NCBI GenBank assembly: GCA_943788425.1
Contig: CALSQF010000012.1
Coordinates: forward strand, 27,126-91,125
DNA length: 64,000 nt
From: an uncultured Planktomarina sp.
GTDB taxonomy: Bacteria > Pseudomonadota > Alphaproteobacteria > Rhodobacterales > Rhodobacteraceae
Reading direction: 5' to 3'
The first letter of the stretch is position 1. Each line of letters opens with the position of its first letter. The position numbers and the translations under genes are program-made. Shown here one piece after another: positions 9,889 through 19,229 of the stretch. Below the pieces are notes generated by a model that ran no database searches, was not told the DNA's origin, and worked only from the letters and a program-made list of their open reading frames with translations.

Positions 9889-10934
9889 CCGTTCATTTCC
9901 GCCAGCAAGGCCGCTTGCGCCTCTGAGGTCAACGCATCAATGATTTCGTCCAAATCACCCTGTAAGATTTGCTCAAGCCGGTAGAGCGTGAGACCGATGC
10001 GATGATCGGTCATCCGACCCTGTGGGAAATTATAGGTACGGATCCGTTCTGAGCGATCGCCAGATCCTACTTGCGATTTGCGGTTGGCAGAGCGCTCCCC
10101 ATCCACCCGCTCGCGTTCCAGATCATAGAGCCGGGTTTTGAGAACCTGCATGGCAATTTCGCGGTTGCGATGCTGTGATTTTTCAGCGCTGACCACAATC
10201 AATCCGGTGGGCAAATGGGTGATGCGCACCGCGGAATCGGTGGTGTTCACATGCTGCCCCCCGGCCCCGCTGGCTCGCATGGTATCAATGCGAATATCGT
10301 TTGGATCAATGTGAATATCCACATCCTCCGCTTCAGGCAATACCGCCACTGTGGCCGCTGAGGTGTGAACGCGCCCGCCGCTTTCTGTGCTAGGCACGCG
10401 CTGCACCCGATGCACGCCGCTTTCATACTTCAGCTTGGCAAAAACCCCTTCACCTTTGATATGGGCGACAAACTCTTTCACACCGCCCAGCTCTGTGGCT
10501 TGATGTTCAATAACATCAAAACCCCAGCCTTTGGCCTCAACATAGCGCTGATACATGCGGATCAAATCGGCGGCAAAAAGCGCAGCTTCATCACCGCCTG
10601 TTCCAGGACGAATTTCCAAAATCGCCGGACGCGCATCTGCCTCATCTTTCGGCAAAAGCGTCAGCTGCAAATCATGCTCGGCCTTGGGCAATGCCGCGCG
10701 GAGCACGGGCAGCTCTTCTGCCGCCAGCTCGCGCATATCTGGATCATCCATCATCATTTCCGCATCAGATATATCGCGCAGCAAAGTCTGATAGGCCCGC
10801 ACTTCTTCGACCACTGGCCGTAAATCAGAATATTCCTTGGCCAATTTGGCAATATCGCCGGCACCTTCTCCCATTTGAGCTTCGATGAACTCAAACCTTT
10901 GGATGATTTGCTGTAATGTATCTTCTGCTATCAT
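9885..10934 (-). CDS. prfA: Peptide chain release factor 1
   Basis: RF1 reads UAA and UAG stop codons and triggers peptide release on the ribosome. The 349-residue protein carries the codon-recognition tripeptide region as PST ([11 protein letters not shown], about 181-183) and the peptidyl-hydrolase GGQ motif at 225-227 ([10 protein letters not shown]). The [20 protein letters not shown] stretch in the C-terminal part is typical of class I release factors. It is followed by prmC with an ATGA overlap. The length and motifs leave little doubt about RF1 rather than RF2. Confidence 0.96.
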   Translation of the reverse strand: MIAEDTLQQIIQRFEFIEAQMGEGAGDIAKLAKEYSDLRPVVEEVRAYQTLLRDISDAEMMMDDPDMRELAAEELPVLRAALPKAEHDLQLTLLPKDEADARPAILEIRPGTGGDEAALFAADLIRMYQRYVEAKGWGFDVIEHQATELGGVKEFVAHIKGEGVFAKLKYESGVHRVQRVPSTESGGRVHTSAATVAVLPEAEDVDIHIDPNDIRIDTMRASGAGGQHVNTTDSAVRITHLPTGLIVVSAEKSQHRNREIAMQVLKTRLYDLERERVDGERSANRKSQVGSGDRSERIRTYNFPQGRMTDHRIGLTLYRLEQILQGDLDEIIDALTSEAQAALLAEMNG

Positions 10935-10994
10935 GCCTTCAGCTCGCCTATGTCGCCTGCGGCGTCAAGAGGGGCCGAAGCGTTGCAGGCGATT

Positions 10995-11381
10995 TTAACG
11001 GGCAATCCAGGCCTCAATCCGTTTTTTATTGCTGCCCCAGTCAAATCCGCCGAAACTAGAGTGACCACGCAGATGCGTGCCATTCTCATCGCGCCACAGC
11101 TCGGCAATGTCTTTAAAACCCCAGACGCGGGATCGCAGGAGCACTTTGAGCCGAGGTTCCAACGTCAGTATCTCGTGGCGCGGATTGGCCAAAATGCGGC
11201 TTTTGATCTGCGCAAAATCGAGATCATCACGGCGTAAATACAAGCCGCTGAGATGCGTTTGCACGCTTTTCCCGGCCGCCATAGGCCCGCCCGGCCAGTC
11301 GGAATGCACAATCGGCCAGAAGCGTGCCACAACTTGCAAGCCAGCAAAAAGCGCCAGCGCCACCACCAGAATTTTTATCAA
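10995..11381 (-). CDS. DUF1499 domain-containing protein
   Basis: A 128-residue protein with one N-terminal hydrophobic segment (MIKILVVALALFAGLQVVA, probable signal anchor). The DUF1499 body ends in SFGGFDWGSNKKRIEAWI, matching the family's closing pattern of an F-D/G-x-N-R/K-x-R-I/V-E-x-W type. The function is unknown. The short hydrophobic N-terminus suggests it sits at or outside the inner membrane. It lies between a ureohydrolase gene and prfA on the same strand, 11 bp after the former and 60 bp before the latter, so it may be co-transcribed with either. Confidence 0.8.
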   Translation of the reverse strand: MIKILVVALALFAGLQVVARFWPIVHSDWPGGPMAAGKSVQTHLSGLYLRRDDLDFAQIKSRILANPRHEILTLEPRLKVLLRSRVWGFKDIAELWRDENGTHLRGHSSFGGFDWGSNKKRIEAWIAR

Positions 11382-11392
11382 AAGTTAGCCCC

Positions 11393-12334
11393 TCAACGAT
11401 AAGCAACACCGGGCAGGATGCTCAAGATTTCAAACATCAAATTCGCCGCCGTTAGGGCCGTGTTGCCCGAAGTGTCATACATAGGGCTCACTTCAACCAT
11501 ATCAAACCCAACGATATTCAATCCACGTAGGGCGCGGATCAGTTCCATAGCCTGCGGCGTGGTCAGCCCGCCAATCTCTGGCGTGCCGGTGCCCGGGGCA
11601 TAGGCCGGATCTAGGCTGTCGATATCATAGGTCAGATAACAGGGGTGATCCCCGATGGCTTGGCGAATCTCTTGGCCCAGGGGGGTCAGAGATTTGTGCC
11701 AAATTTCTGGCGCCGTGATCATATTGAAGCCCCAATCGGCGGCCTCGGAAAAATCTTCAGCCGTATAGCCGGTGCCGCGCAAGCCTATTTGATAGACCAA
11801 CTCCGGCACAAGCAGCCCTTCCTCAAAAGCGCGGCGGAATACCGTCCCATGGGTTTCACGCTCTCCAAACATCTCATCGTTCACATCCGCATGTGCGTCG
11901 ACATGCACCAAGGCCACAGGCCCGTGCTTTTTGCCAATCGAACGCAGGATCGGCAGGGTTAAAGAATGATCCCCGCCCAGCGTAGCCGGCACCACAGGGT
12001 AGTCGTGCAAACCGTCGTAGGTCCTCTCAATAATGCTCAAACTCTCAGCCAGGCTAAAGGTATTGATTGCAACATCGCCCATATCTGCCACTTGCAGGCT
12101 GTCAAAAGGTGCCGCGCCTGTCTGTAAGTTATACGGCCGGATCATCGCGCTTTCTTGGCGAATTTGCTTGGGGCCAAACCGCGTACCGGACCGCCAAGAG
12201 GTGCCAATATCCATGGGGATGCCCAGCACAACGACATCCAATCCCTCTGGACTTTGTGCCTCTGGCAGGCGCATAAAGGTTTGCTGCCCGGCAAAACGGG
12301 CCAAATCATTGCCGGAAATTGGTTGGTTGGGCAT
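11393..12334 (-). CDS. Agmatinase-family ureohydrolase (first of two)
   Basis: A manganese-dependent ureohydrolase that releases urea from a guanidino compound. The metal motifs are present: GGDHS, DAHADV, a HGT site and DIDSLDPAYAPGTGTPE. I place the start at ATG 12334 (MPNQPISGNDLARF, 313 residues). The AAGGA just upstream is well spaced for it and too close to the alternative ATG at 12340. Substrate cannot be read from sequence: agmatine, guanidinobutyrate and guanidinopropionate enzymes share these motifs. A related enzyme lies 282 bp upstream on the same strand, followed by an M20 amidohydrolase, suggesting a guanidino/amide nitrogen-salvage cluster. Confidence 0.85.
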   Translation of the reverse strand: MPNQPISGNDLARFAGQQTFMRLPEAQSPEGLDVVVLGIPMDIGTSWRSGTRFGPKQIRQESAMIRPYNLQTGAAPFDSLQVADMGDVAINTFSLAESLSIIERTYDGLHDYPVVPATLGGDHSLTLPILRSIGKKHGPVALVHVDAHADVNDEMFGERETHGTVFRRAFEEGLLVPELVYQIGLRGTGYTAEDFSEAADWGFNMITAPEIWHKSLTPLGQEIRQAIGDHPCYLTYDIDSLDPAYAPGTGTPEIGGLTTPQAMELIRALRGLNIVGFDMVEVSPMYDTSGNTALTAANLMFEILSILPGVAYR

Positions 12335-12465
12335 GCGCATATCCTTTGTCTTTGCCCAGAGTTTGCGGGGGATGCCGCGCTGTGGCAATGGAAAACTTAG
12401 CCACTGAGCTTGAAGACTGGGGAAATTTAGAGATCACAGGCGCCCTATGGGCGGCGAAACTGATA

Positions 12466-12531
12466 CAGAGCTCTGCATGGCCCCGGCCGCCACGCCATAA
12501 GGTTTTGCCCGGTGGCAAGACCGGGCTGCGC
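12466..12531. repeat. Dispersed palindromic (REP-like) repeat, copy 2
   Basis: About 66 bp in the 282-bp spacer between the two ureohydrolase genes. This copy has the cleanest palindrome: GCCCGGT-GGCAAG-ACCGGGC, a perfect 7-bp stem with a 6-base loop. The flanks CTCTGCATG on the left and TGCGC on the right match copy 3 closely and copy 1 with more differences. A second short hairpin (CGCCC-TAT-GGGCG) lies 20 bp to its left. Confidence 0.7.
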
Positions 12532-12616
12532 CTTCTCATCTTATGTTGACCTGCCGTTTTGCAGCGGCCTTTGCAACTGTTCTAGGACACAAGCCCATAG
12601 ACAGGTTTGATAGGGC

Positions 12617-13588
12617 TTAAGCGCGGCCTGCGCGCAGGTTCCAACAGTAAAGGCACATCAACTCCATACCCACATGCGCCCCCGCAATCGCCGTGGCGCC
12701 GGTGGTATCAAAGGGTGGTGAGACTTCAACCACATCGCCACCTTTCATATTGATCCCGCGCAAGCCGCGCAAAATGGCAGCGGCCTGCGCCGACGACAGG
12801 CCGCCCCACACCGGCGTGCCCGTGCCCGGTGCGAAAGCCGGGTCAAGGCAATCAATATCAAAGGTCAGATAGGTTGGGTGATCGCCAACAATCTGCTTTA
12901 TCTGCGCCACACTGGCCGCCCAGCCCTGCTCATGCACGCGCGGCGCATCAATGACATGCACCCCAGCGTCGTAATCATTCTGGGTGCGAATGCCGATTTG
13001 AACCGAGCGTTTCACATCCACGATCCCCTCTTTCACAGCCTTATAAAACATCGTGCCGTGATCCACTCGAGCCGGATCATCATCTGGCCAAGTGTCGGAA
13101 TGGGCATCAAACTGGATCAAAGCCAGGGGGCCAAATTTTTCCGCATAGGCCCGCAGAATTGGAAAGGTGATGTAATGATCCCCGCCAAGGGTCAAAGTGC
13201 CTGGCCCTTTTGCAAGAATGCCGGAAATATGCGCCTTGAGAGCTGCTGGAAAGGCGGGGATATTGGCGTAATCGAAGGCCAGATCTCCATAATCACATAT
13301 GTTATACTCCGCCAAGGGGTTGATATCCCAGCCATAGGGCGGATCACAGGGCTGCAAGCTGCTCGCCTCCCGGATTGCCCGCGGACCCAGCCTTGTGCCG
13401 GGGCGGTTGGTCACCGCCTGATCAAACGGCACGCCCGTGACCGCAAGATCTACGCCCGCCAGATCTTTTGAATAGCGACGACGCATAAAAGATAAGGCAC
13501 CACCGAAGGCATTTTCAAAAGACATGCCTTTGTAGCCCTCGCCCGTAATCGCATTATCCACGTCATTTGCTGCGTCTTTCAGTGCCAT
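12617..13588 (-). CDS. speB: Agmatinase-family ureohydrolase (second), SpeB-like
   Basis: A 323-residue ureohydrolase with the full metal-binding set: GGDHYITFPIL, FDAHSDTW, DHGTMF and DIDCLDPAFAPGTGTPVWGG. It probably converts agmatine to putrescine and urea, or acts on a related guanidino compound. The N-terminus (AITGEGYKGMSFENAFGGAL) resembles the longer Rhodobacterales SpeB type and differs clearly from the neighbouring paralogue, so the two are not a recent duplication. Its ATG at 13588 immediately follows the TAA of the M20 amidohydrolase (AATAAATG), implying one transcript. The exact substrate is open. Confidence 0.85.
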   Translation of the reverse strand: MALKDAANDVDNAITGEGYKGMSFENAFGGALSFMRRRYSKDLAGVDLAVTGVPFDQAVTNRPGTRLGPRAIREASSLQPCDPPYGWDINPLAEYNICDYGDLAFDYANIPAFPAALKAHISGILAKGPGTLTLGGDHYITFPILRAYAEKFGPLALIQFDAHSDTWPDDDPARVDHGTMFYKAVKEGIVDVKRSVQIGIRTQNDYDAGVHVIDAPRVHEQGWAASVAQIKQIVGDHPTYLTFDIDCLDPAFAPGTGTPVWGGLSSAQAAAILRGLRGINMKGGDVVEVSPPFDTTGATAIAGAHVGMELMCLYCWNLRAGRA

Positions 13589-14755
13589 TTATTGCTCCAA
13601 AGGTTGCGCGCGTTCTACCAAACGCGCAAAAAATGAGGCCCCGACCGGGGATACTTCATCATTGAAATCAAAGGCCGCATTGTGCCAAGCGGCCCCCTCT
13701 CCCTGCCCCAAAAACAAATAACACCCCGGCCTTTTTTCCAGTAGATAGGAAAAATCCTCCGCCCCCATCTCGCGAGTCCGGTCTGTCTCAAGAAGAGCCG
13801 TCCCGCAAACCTCTTCGGCCACCTGGCTGGCAAAGGCAGTGTGTTCGGGCATATTGACCGTGGCGGGATAGCCGCGGCTATAGGTGCATGTCACATCGAC
13901 CGCAAAGGCCGCCGCGTGACCTGCGCAAATTTCACGCATCCGCCGCTCGACCATATCCTGCACCGGACGGGCAAAACTGCGCACCGTGCCACCGATGAAG
14001 GCGCTGTCATTGATGACATTATCTATTGTGCCTGCGTGAATTTGCGTCACGCTCACCACCAAATCCTCGACCGCATTGTGATTGCGGCTCACGATGGTTT
14101 GAAACGCCTGGGTAATCGACACAGCGGCCGGAATGGCATCAACGGCCAAATGCGGCATGGCCCCATGACCGCCCTGCCCGGTAATCTGCACTTCAAATGT
14201 GTCCACCGCTGCCATGATCGGACCGGGCGTCGTGCTCAACTGCCCAACTGGGGCATCTGGCTCGCAATGCAGCGCGTAGACACTGTCAATTGCAAAACGC
14301 TCAATAAGCCCCTCTTGCACCATAACCTCACCGCCGCCGCCATTCTCCTCGGCCGGCTGAAAGATCAAGGCCACAGTGCCGGCAAAATTACGCGTTTCCG
14401 CCAAATAGCGCGCCGCGCCCAGCAACATGGTGGTATGCCCGTCATGGCCACAGGCATGCATCTTGCCTGGAACCTGACTGGCATAAGCCACCCCGGTTGC
14501 CTCCTCAATTGGCAGCGCATCCATATCGGCGCGCAGGCCAATCACTGGGCCGGGGGCGCGGCCATGTATCAAAGCCACGAGCCCAGATTGCGCAATGCCA
14601 CTGTGAATTTCGGTGATGCCAAACTCTTGCAAACGCTCCACCACGAATGCGGCGGTTTCATGGCAGTCAAACCCAAGCTCTGGATTTTGATGCAAATGAC
14701 GTCGCCAGGCTTTCATGTCCTCAGCAAATTCAGCGATACGGTTGACGATTGGCAT
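13589..14755 (-). CDS. M20 family metallopeptidase / amidohydrolase (hippurate hydrolase-like)
   Basis: A zinc-type amidohydrolase of the M20D group, which removes acyl groups from amino acids or cleaves similar amides. The motifs are LRADMDALPIEE, MHACGHDGHTTMLLGAA, the catalytic FQPAEENGGGG and MGAEDFSYLLEKRPG near the end. The start at ATG 14755 (MPIVNRIAEFAEDM, 388 residues) is set by AAGGAG seven bases upstream. It heads a minus-strand cluster with two ureohydrolases and diverges from mazG. Substrate unknown; an N-carbamoyl or N-acyl amine linked to the ureohydrolase chemistry is plausible but only inferred. Confidence 0.85.
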   Translation of the reverse strand: MPIVNRIAEFAEDMKAWRRHLHQNPELGFDCHETAAFVVERLQEFGITEIHSGIAQSGLVALIHGRAPGPVIGLRADMDALPIEEATGVAYASQVPGKMHACGHDGHTTMLLGAARYLAETRNFAGTVALIFQPAEENGGGGEVMVQEGLIERFAIDSVYALHCEPDAPVGQLSTTPGPIMAAVDTFEVQITGQGGHGAMPHLAVDAIPAAVSITQAFQTIVSRNHNAVEDLVVSVTQIHAGTIDNVINDSAFIGGTVRSFARPVQDMVERRMREICAGHAAAFAVDVTCTYSRGYPATVNMPEHTAFASQVAEEVCGTALLETDRTREMGAEDFSYLLEKRPGCYLFLGQGEGAAWHNAAFDFNDEVSPVGASFFARLVERAQPLEQ

Positions 14756-14804
14756 GGGCTGGCTCCTTATGGGCCAAGAAAAGCGGAATTGAGGGAGCAA
14801 GGCA

Positions 14805-15617
14805 ATGGAGAATAATGATCTGCTACACGCAAAAAATGGGGGTATTGAACGTCTGCTTTATATCATGCGTCGCCTGCGCGACCCTGACACGGGCTGCCCT
14901 TGGGATATTGAGCAAAGTTTCAGCTCCATTGCCCCCTATACGATCGAAGAGGCCTATGAGGTCGCCGATGCCATTGCGCGCGGAGATATGGCCGATTTGA
15001 AAGGAGAGCTGGGCGATCTGCTGCTGCAAACGGTCTATCACACCGCTATTGGAGAGGAGGAGGGACTTTTCACCTTTCACACGGTCGCCGATGCGATCAG
15101 CGATAAAATGGTTGCCCGTCATCCGCATGTATTTGGCGATCAGTCGCGCGATAAAACCGCAGAGCAGCAGACCATAGACTGGGAAACCATCAAGGCCGCA
15201 GAACGCGCTCGAGCCGATCAAACCCGAACTTTGGACGGGGTTGCTCTGGGTTTGCCCGCATTGACGCGGGCGGTCAAATTGCAAAAGCGCGCGGCGCGGG
15301 TCGGCTTTGATTGGCCAGATATCGAGCAGGTGCTCGACAAGATACGCGAAGAAATTGATGAGCTTACGGCGGCCGAGAGCGCCGCGCATCGCCATGAGGA
15401 ATTTGGTGACGTAATGTTCGTTATGGCCAATTTAGCTCGGCATTTGAACATTGATCCAGAGCAGGCTTTGCGAGATGCAAATCAAAAATTTACGCTCAGA
15501 TTCAATTGTATTGAAGATAAACTTCAACAAGAGGGCCGGACGCCTTCACAGTCGGATCTCGCCGAGATGGACGCGCTTTGGAACGCGGTGAAACAGGAGG
15601 AGCCAAAACCTTATTAA
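14805..15617 (+). CDS. mazG: Nucleoside triphosphate pyrophosphohydrolase MazG
   Basis: Hydrolyses (d)NTPs to monophosphates and pyrophosphate, a house-cleaning and ppGpp-related role. The 270-residue protein has two MazG domains: one starting at MRRLRDPDTGCPWDIEQSF with the acidic helix EEAYEVADAI and LKGELGDLLLQTVYH, and a second around GFDWPDIEQVLDKIREEIDEL and HEEFGDVMFVMANLAR. Both ExxE/ExxD-type metal sites are visible. It diverges from the amidohydrolase gene and is followed by the iron-type binding protein, which has its own promoter. Confidence 0.92.
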   Translation: MENNDLLHAKNGGIERLLYIMRRLRDPDTGCPWDIEQSFSSIAPYTIEEAYEVADAIARGDMADLKGELGDLLLQTVYHTAIGEEEGLFTFHTVADAISDKMVARHPHVFGDQSRDKTAEQQTIDWETIKAAERARADQTRTLDGVALGLPALTRAVKLQKRAARVGFDWPDIEQVLDKIREEIDELTAAESAAHRHEEFGDVMFVMANLARHLNIDPEQALRDANQKFTLRFNCIEDKLQQEGRTPSQSDLAEMDALWNAVKQEEPKPY

Positions 15618-15629
15618 AATAATCAGGTA

Positions 15630-15658
15630 TTGACCTGACAAAAATACTCGGATATAAG
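15630..15658 (+). promoter_or_regulatory. Sigma-70-type promoter for the iron-binding-protein gene
   Basis: TTGACC (15630-15635) and TATAAG (15653-15658) are separated by exactly 17 bases, close to the housekeeping consensus. The gene starts 26 bp downstream at 15684. This is among the clearest promoters in the window. Confidence 0.6.
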
Positions 15659-15683
15659 CTCCCCAGCAACCTTGGAGAAAGCT

Positions 15684-16694
15684 ATGCCTAATTTTCACGT
15701 CACCACCCTTGCCCTTTGCGCGTTTGCCATTGCCACCCCACTGGCCGCAAAGGAGGTCAATGTCTATTCCTACCGAGAACCCGCCTTGATCAAACCTTTG
15801 ATGGATGGCTTTACCGAAAAGACCGGAATTGCGGTCAATGTTGCCTTTCTAAAGAAAGGTATGATTGAGCGTTTGCGGGCTGAGGGCAAACGCTCGCCCG
15901 CGGATTTGGTGTTCACCACTGATATTTCACGGCTTCATAACGTGGTCTCTGCCGGGCTTACGCAGCCGGTGATTGATGCCAGCCTGACAGAAAATATCCC
16001 AGCAGCATATCGCGATCCCGAAAATCAATGGTTTGGCCTGACCACACGGGCCCGGATCATCTATGCCTCAAAAGAGCGGGTCACCAAAGGCGAGGTTACC
16101 AGCTATGAAGAGCTTGCAGATCCGAAATGGCAGGGACGTATTTGCACGCGCTCCGGCACACATTCTTATATGCTCGCCCTTACCGCCGCCTATTTGCATC
16201 ACCATGGTGAAGCTCAGACATTGACTTGGCTCAAAGCGGTGAAAGCCAATCTGGCCCGCAAACCGCAGGGCAACGACCGGGCGCAAGTCAAAGCGATATG
16301 GGCGGGGGAATGTGATATTTCCATTGGAAACACATATTATATGGGCAAAATGCTCGCCGATCCCGAACAGCAAGCCTGGGCCGGCAGCGTTTCAATTGAA
16401 TTTCCAGTGTTTGAAGGCGCGGGCACGCATGTGAATGTATCTGGCATGGCAATGACCAAATCTGCGCCCAATCGGGACGAGGCACTGGCCCTGATGACCT
16501 ATCTTGCCTCACCGGCCGCGCAAGAGATTTACTCGTCCGACAATTACGAATACCCGATCGCACCGGGCACCCAAGCCGATCCTTTGGTGCAAAGCTGGGG
16601 CAGCTTTAAGGCTGATCCGGTCAACCTCACCACCATCGCCAAACTCCGCTCAGAGGCGCTGCGCCTCACCGAATTGGCAAATTTTGACGGCTAG
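15684..16694 (+). CDS. Periplasmic Fe(III)-type ABC transporter substrate-binding protein
   Basis: A 336-residue periplasmic binding protein of the FbpA/FutA/AfuA type. The start at ATG 15684 has GGAG upstream, and a signal peptide ends near TPLAAK. The mature protein opens VNVYSYREPALIKPLMDGF and contains IGNTYYMGKML, whose paired tyrosines match the iron-coordinating tyrosines of FbpA-like proteins. No permease or ATPase genes lie beside it, so it is either an orphan or works with a transporter encoded elsewhere. A strong promoter precedes it and a hairpin terminator follows, so it forms its own transcription unit. Confidence 0.88.
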   Translation: MPNFHVTTLALCAFAIATPLAAKEVNVYSYREPALIKPLMDGFTEKTGIAVNVAFLKKGMIERLRAEGKRSPADLVFTTDISRLHNVVSAGLTQPVIDASLTENIPAAYRDPENQWFGLTTRARIIYASKERVTKGEVTSYEELADPKWQGRICTRSGTHSYMLALTAAYLHHHGEAQTLTWLKAVKANLARKPQGNDRAQVKAIWAGECDISIGNTYYMGKMLADPEQQAWAGSVSIEFPVFEGAGTHVNVSGMAMTKSAPNRDEALALMTYLASPAAQEIYSSDNYEYPIAPGTQADPLVQSWGSFKADPVNLTTIAKLRSEALRLTELANFDG

Positions 16695-16701
16695 GCATGA
16701 A

Positions 16702-16731
16702 AAAGGCGCGGGGCATCTGCACCGCGCCTTT
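16702..16731. terminator. Bidirectional hairpin terminator between the binding-protein gene and the cyclophilin genes
   Basis: AAAGGCGCGG and CCGCGCCTTT pair around a 10-base loop, with A-runs on the left and T-runs on the right. It lies 8 bp after the binding-protein stop and 37 bp beyond the stop of the opposing cyclophilin gene, so it can serve both. Confidence 0.75.
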
Positions 16732-16767
16732 GGCCGTTGACGGCCAGGAGGTCTAAAACACCCCTCA

Positions 16768-17316
16768 TTAATCCACCGCAGTCACCCGATGCATCACATC
16801 AGGCTGGCCGGTAATCGCTCCCGATTGCGGATGCCCGCGTTTCAAGCGATCCACCACATCCATCCCCGAGGTCACACGACCGACAACCGTATATTGCCCA
16901 TTGAGGAAATAGCCCGGCTCGAACATGATGAAAAACTGGCTATTGGCGCTATTTGGGTTTTGCGAGCGGGCCATGCCGACCACGCCGCGGTCAAAGGGCA
17001 CGTCAGAAAATTCTGCTAGGATATTGCCCAGGTCTGACCCGCCCATGCCAGCGCGCGACATATCTTCGGGATTTTTTCCAAAGCGTACATCACCGGTCTG
17101 CGCCATAAAGCCCTCAATGACCCGATGAAACACCACCCCATCATAAGCGCCCTGCTCTGCCAGTGCCAAAATCTGCGCTGAATGCAACGGCGCCACATCC
17201 TCGAGCAGATCAATTTGAACCGTGCCAGTCACAGTCTCGCCAAGGACCTCAATTTCAAGACCACCGGCCAAAGCAGGCCCGGCGATACATGCAAAAACTG
17301 CGGCGAGCCTAAGCAT
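16768..17316 (-). CDS. Periplasmic cyclophilin-type peptidyl-prolyl isomerase
   Basis: A 182-residue cyclophilin with a signal peptide ([19 protein letters not shown]), so it probably acts on proline bonds of periplasmic proteins. The cyclophilin core shows [17 protein letters not shown] and the [26 protein letters not shown] stretch. The FHRVI arginine and the QFFI phenylalanines of the active site are present. It overlaps the upstream cytoplasmic cyclophilin gene by eight bases, giving a tandem pair in one operon, one exported and one not. Confidence 0.9.
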   Translation of the reverse strand: MLRLAAVFACIAGPALAGGLEIEVLGETVTGTVQIDLLEDVAPLHSAQILALAEQGAYDGVVFHRVIEGFMAQTGDVRFGKNPEDMSRAGMGGSDLGNILAEFSDVPFDRGVVGMARSQNPNSANSQFFIMFEPGYFLNGQYTVVGRVTSGMDVVDRLKRGHPQSGAITGQPDVMHRVTAVD

Positions 17317-17821
17317 CGGCAGCCACCTTCATAGAAATCATGCGATCTGGATTGGGCGCCGGTTCACCGCGGGTGATGGCATCCACATGTTCCATACCAG
17401 AGGTTACGCGGCCATAGACTGTGTACTGACCGTTCAGAAAGTGATTGTCAGAAAAGTTGATGAAGAATTGGCTGTTGGCCGAATCTGGGTTTTGTGACCG
17501 AGCCGCACCGATGGTGCCGCGGTCATGGGGCAGTTTGGAGAACTCAGCCTGGAGATTTGGCAGTTTCGACCCGCCAGTGCCGGCCGCGCGCAGGTTGAAG
17601 TTATCTTCCATATTGCCGTGCTCCACATCGCCGGTTTGCGCCATAAAGCCATCAATTACGCGGTGAAACGCCACATTATCGTATTGCCCGGTCCGCACCA
17701 AATCTTTCATCCGCTCACAATGTAGCGGCGCCACATCTGGCAAAAGCTCGATGGTGACTGTCCCATCTTTCAATTCCATCAAGATTGTATTTTCGAGGTC
17801 TTTGGTCTGCGTATCGGCCAT
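17309..17821 (-). CDS. ppiB: Cytoplasmic cyclophilin-type peptidyl-prolyl isomerase
   Basis: A 170-residue cyclophilin with no signal peptide ([17 protein letters not shown]), hence cytosolic PpiB type. Active-site stretches are [20 protein letters not shown] and [26 protein letters not shown]. It is first in the tandem pair and diverges from pgk. The two proteins are alike in the core and differ in the export signal and the loop after TGDV. Confidence 0.92.
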   Translation of the reverse strand: MADTQTKDLENTILMELKDGTVTIELLPDVAPLHCERMKDLVRTGQYDNVAFHRVIDGFMAQTGDVEHGNMEDNFNLRAAGTGGSKLPNLQAEFSKLPHDRGTIGAARSQNPDSANSQFFINFSDNHFLNGQYTVYGRVTSGMEHVDAITRGEPAPNPDRMISMKVAADA

Positions 17822-17941
17822 TGGGGCGCTCCTTTTGATTTGGTCGGCAACCTAATGAAAATTCCAGCGAAGGAAAAGACCCAACCGGTTGACCTTCGCC
17901 CGATATCGGGTGTTAACAGAGCCTCAGTTAAGGAGACCGAG

Positions 17942-19120
17942 ATGAGCTGGAAAACTTTGGATCACATGCAACTCCTGGGCAAGCGCGTGCTCACCCGTGT
18001 TGACATCAATGTGCCAGTCGAAAATGGCCGCGTCACTGATACCACGCGGATTGATCGGATCGTGCCCACGGTGCAGCATATTTTGAAATCCGGTGGGACG
18101 CCCATCCTCATTGCCCATTTCGGGCGGCCAAAAGGACGGGCCGTAGATGAGCTCTCCTTAAAAGTCACCGTGCCGGCCCTTGAGCGGGCCCTGGGAGTTG
18201 CGGTGAAATTCACCAGCCTAGATCAGGCGCGCGAGACCATCGCTTTTGCCAAAAACCAAGTGGTTTTGATCGAGAATATTCGATTCGAACCGGGCGAAGA
18301 GCCCAATGATCCGCAATTGGCTCAACGCTTGGCAGATCTGGGAGATATTTATTGCAATGATGCCTTCTCCGCCGCCCATCGCGCCCATGCCTCGACCGAA
18401 GCTCTGGCCCGGTTGCGGCCAGCCTGTGCCGGCAGGTTGATGGCAGAAGAACTCAAGGCGCTTGAGGCAGCATTGGGCAGGCCCGAACGCCCGGTAGTGG
18501 CAGTCGTTGGTGGTGCTAAGGTCTCCTCAAAATTGGATCTGTTAAGCAATTTGGTGGGGCAAGTAGATCACCTCGTCATTGGTGGCGGCATGGCGAATAC
18601 GTTTCTGGCCGCGCAGGGATATGCAGTGGGCAAAAGCCTCTGCGAGCATGATCTGGCCGAGACGGCACGGCGCATTTTAGAGCGGGCGCAAACCACGGGT
18701 TGCGAGATTATTTTACCCTCGGATATCGTTGTTGCCCGAGAATTTTCTGCCCATGCACCGCATCAAACTGTCGATGCCCAGGCCTGTCCAGAGGATGCAA
18801 TGATCCTGGATGCCGGGGCTGAAACTGTCGCGCGCATTGGCGCATGTTTGGCCGGTGCCCGCACTTTGATTTGGAATGGACCACTCGGCGCTTTTGAACT
18901 GCAGCCCTTTGACCGCGCCACCAATGCCGCAGCGCAATCAGCCGCAACCCTGACCAAAATGGGCAAGCTGATCTCGGTGGCCGGAGGTGGCGATACGGTG
19001 GCTGCGCTCAACCAAGCCGGCGCGGCCGATGGCTTTAGCTATATCTCCACCGCGGGCGGTGCATTTTTGGAATGGATGGAGGGCAAAGATTTGCCGGGCG
19101 TCGCTGCGCTGACCGCCTAA
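17942..19120 (+). CDS. pgk: Phosphoglycerate kinase
   Basis: Transfers phosphate between 1,3-bisphosphoglycerate and ADP in glycolysis and gluconeogenesis. The start at ATG 17942 ([20 protein letters not shown], 392 residues) follows AAGGAG. Motifs are [11 protein letters not shown] at the N-terminus, [34 protein letters not shown], and the nucleotide-site loop near the end ([38 protein letters not shown]). It is followed by a class I aldolase gene, a common glycolytic pairing in the group. Confidence 0.96.
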   Translation: MSWKTLDHMQLLGKRVLTRVDINVPVENGRVTDTTRIDRIVPTVQHILKSGGTPILIAHFGRPKGRAVDELSLKVTVPALERALGVAVKFTSLDQARETIAFAKNQVVLIENIRFEPGEEPNDPQLAQRLADLGDIYCNDAFSAAHRAHASTEALARLRPACAGRLMAEELKALEAALGRPERPVVAVVGGAKVSSKLDLLSNLVGQVDHLVIGGGMANTFLAAQGYAVGKSLCEHDLAETARRILERAQTTGCEIILPSDIVVAREFSAHAPHQTVDAQACPEDAMILDAGAETVARIGACLAGARTLIWNGPLGAFELQPFDRATNAAAQSAATLTKMGKLISVAGGGDTVAALNQAGAADGFSYISTAGGAFLEWMEGKDLPGVAALTA

Positions 19121-19229
19121 GATCGTCAAGCGCGCCCTAATTTCAGACCGTTAGCGCCACCAATATTGAAGCTTTGCGCCAAGCCGCCTAAACCGTTTTC
19201 ATAGCTTCAACTTTGAGTCGGTAGTCAGC

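Noticed and set aside
15621-15660. An iron-responsive (RirA/Irr-type) operator at the promoter of the iron-binding protein
   Set aside because: No convincing dyad matching the known boxes was found; only the sigma-70 promoter is supported.
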